Assembly (NCBI GenBank): GCA_019423265.1
Contig: JAHZBS010000164.1
Location: 1 to 5,450, forward strand
DNA: 5,450 nucleotides
Source of the DNA: Clostridiales bacterium
GTDB taxonomy: Bacteria > Bacillota_A > Clostridia > Lachnospirales > Bianqueaceae
Direction: 5' to 3'
Position 1 is the first letter of the stretch. Every line of letters starts with the position of its first letter. The position numbers and the translations under genes are program-made. The notes below the pieces were generated by a model that saw only the letters and a list, made by a program, of their open reading frames with translations, ran no database searches and was not told where the DNA came from. Positions 5,428 through 5,450 of this stretch are shown in pieces.

Positions 5428-5450
5428 GATCCGTTTCCTGCTAATAAAAA

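Noticed and set aside
5428..5450. Terminator or HPr gene start after whiA
   Set aside because: Only 23 bases remain; there is no stem or start codon with a ribosome binding site to support either.

Overview
The window is one same-strand stretch of a low-to-mid GC Firmicute chromosome. Gene content, protein sequence and order (hprK, ROK glucokinase, murB, rapZ, yvcK, whiA) best fit the class Clostridia, probably Lachnospiraceae or a close relative. The family assignment is inferred from gene order and general protein style, not from an alignment. Base composition looks roughly balanced, and all six genes read on the + strand. I see no mobile element, CRISPR array, tRNA or rRNA.

Layout. Positions 1-353 hold the C-terminal third of HPr kinase/phosphorylase. 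A 69-base gap with a perfect 8-bp hairpin leads to a complete ROK-family glucokinase (423-1373). The 120-base gap after it (1374-1493) is the only substantial regulatory region. It carries a probable intrinsic terminator, and overlapping the end of that terminator's T-rich tail is a good sigma-A-like promoter. This divides the window into an upstream unit (hprK-glk) and a downstream unit (murB-rapZ-yvcK-whiA). In the downstream unit the genes are separated by only 21-45 bases, with no visible terminator between them, so they are probably co-transcribed. The last 23 bases after whiA (5428-5450) are too short to interpret. In related genomes an HPr-type gene often follows whiA, but none is visible here.

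How the genes fit together. HPrK sets the phosphorylation state of HPr according to glycolytic state, and glucokinase feeds glucose-6-phosphate into the same pathway. MurB makes UDP-N-acetylmuramate for peptidoglycan. RapZ and YvcK (GlmR) are regulatory proteins linked in other bacteria to glucosamine-6-phosphate synthase and UDP-GlcNAc supply. WhiA is a conserved DNA-binding protein that travels with them. The region therefore reads as a junction between carbon-status sensing and cell-wall precursor supply.

This is largely a conserved housekeeping neighbourhood. I found no convincing evidence of an undescribed system. The findings are modest: regulatory architecture, start-site ambiguity, and a few residue-level or homopolymer oddities.
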